A program made the position numbers and the translations under genes. The notes beneath the pieces were generated by a model. It was not told the DNA's origin. It searched no databases and saw only the letters and a list, made by a program, of their open reading frames with translations. From Lottia gigantea (taxonomy: Eukaryota > Mollusca > Gastropoda > Lottiidae): DNA of 64,000 nucleotides. The stretch lies in NCBI RefSeq assembly GCF_000327385.1, contig NW_008706746.1, positions 8,182,825 to 8,246,824 on the forward strand. Reading direction: 5' to 3'. Below, piece by piece: positions 63,020 to 64,000 of this stretch. The first letter of the stretch is position 1; each line of letters opens with the position of its first letter.

Positions 63020-63110
63020 ATGACACCTGATGATGAATGTAAATTGTTGAAACTTTGTGTACAATAAAACCCAAGATTATTATAAAATGGTGTTCCGATA
63101 TTTAATTGAC
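63020..63110 (+). repeat. Dispersed repeat with CTGATGA...GAAAC core (copy 2)
   Basis: CTGATGA at 63027-63033 and GAAAC at 63049-63053, followed by tttgtgtacaataaaaccca and ggtgttccgatatttaattg. The same order as the minus strand of 5725-5830 (cgttgtgtgcaatataacta and gtgttccgttatttatat). Confidence 0.45.
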
Positions 63111-63114
63111 CTCT

Positions 63115-64000
63115 CTTTATAAATTGAATCATGAATAACTAAGACAAATTTCTCAGCAACTTGTTAAACTTTACCAAATAACAGTAAGAAAGAGACACGA
63201 AAACAGAACCCTCCACTTTTAGACCATATTCAATTTACTAGATTGATTTACACTCGAAACAATGAGTTCCATAGAACCAGAACCATATTTACCAGAAGTG
63301 GTGCTATCGTGGAAAATGTTTATGATCGAACATCATAATGATCAGTTTGCCACAGATGTAGAAATGGATTGGATGTGTGGATTGCTTTAGGAATAAGATC
63401 CTGATACTCCACGAATTTCCAGTATTGTGTCTCTTATCTATCTTCGATGTCTATCAAAGTTGTCAAAGCTATAAACGAGTTATTGTCGATTCACATGGAA
63501 TACTTTGAGTTATTTTTATTACATGAGTTCAAGTTAAATTTAATAGTGAAAAACACAAATTTAAAAACATTATTACAAGCAAGAGAAGTTATTAAAACAA
63601 AATTATGTCCGATATGAACATGTTTTTTAAAACCAAAGAGTGATTTAACAAAACTTGATAAATCTGTGTAAAAAGGGTAAAGAATTTAAACACATTTTCG
63701 TTATTTTGAGATATACTTGACATATACTTCCCCTATAACTCAGAGTTTATTATCAGTACAATCAATCAGGAACACGTTTCATCTCAATTCACTCCAGCTA
63801 ATGTTATCTCACTGCCAAATATTTCAGCATAATGTCCGTTAGGCTACATAATTTGATAAACTAACATTCAACAGAACAGGTGCGAGCAAGTATACTGACT
63901 GGAGGTTTTATATACAAATTACTAGTAACCATCATTAGTATAGATAGTTTAGAATATAACATTTTATTGGAGGTTGTCGACCGTGCATCTGCGAGCACCT
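63115..64000. other. Gene-free end of window
   Basis: AT-rich. No supported feature. Confidence 0.4.

Overview
The window looks like AT-rich, non-coding-dominated DNA from an invertebrate. It is most likely a mollusc, perhaps a limpet-like gastropod. This rests on the overall style (AT-rich introns, many short non-autonomous elements, core-bearing tRNA SINEs, abundant minisatellites) and on a PC-esterase-type gene of a kind I associate with lophotrochozoan expansions. The species assignment is inference. Two runs of N (23024-23422 and 47294-47505) show it is a draft assembly.

Only one host gene is well supported: a two-exon gene at 3192-5424 (+) for a single-pass membrane protein with a PC-esterase (SGNH/GDSL-like acyl-esterase) domain of about 409 residues. 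Its 1.0 kb intron is filled with a MITE, a short 51-bp minisatellite and a hairpin whose loop is a long G tract. Three weaker host-exon candidates, with splice-like borders in two cases, lie at 39632-39903 (-), 54515-54812 (-) and 43844-44086 (+). None could be named.

The rest is a repeat landscape. 0-15 kb: MITE families (called H, B and C here), a 51-bp array (9.2-10.2 kb), a 42-bp array (11.7-12.0 kb), and a 39-bp array caught between two inverted C-family MITEs (13.0-13.9 kb). 14.4-15.3 kb and 25.4-26.0 kb: the two halves of an inverted duplication, about 93 percent identical where read. One half carries a 304-bp TA-flanked MITE and the other shows the empty site. 19.36-25.17 kb: a Ty3/gypsy LTR retrotransposon with near-identical 162-bp LTRs and a perfect 5-bp target duplication. 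27-28.4 kb: an old tandem duplication. 30.9-35.7 kb: tRNA SINEs, hAT-type MITEs and a palindromic MITE. 36.75-37.38 kb: a second large 51-bp array in opposite orientation, next to a 115-bp block repeated almost perfectly at 60.0 kb. 38-48 kb: SINE, hAT and mariner remnants, a 347-bp tandem pair, and further B, C, D and H repeats. 49.2-49.9, 56.0-57.8, 60.5-60.8 and 61.0-62.5 kb: four more unrelated minisatellites, two of them with higher-order structure.

I found no operon, CRISPR, rRNA gene or intact tRNA gene. The most interesting signals are structural: several minisatellites tied to particular mobile elements, a 115-bp block far better conserved than its surroundings, empty-site proof for a MITE insertion, and a dispersed repeat with a CTGATGA...GAAAC core resembling hammerhead ribozyme boxes.
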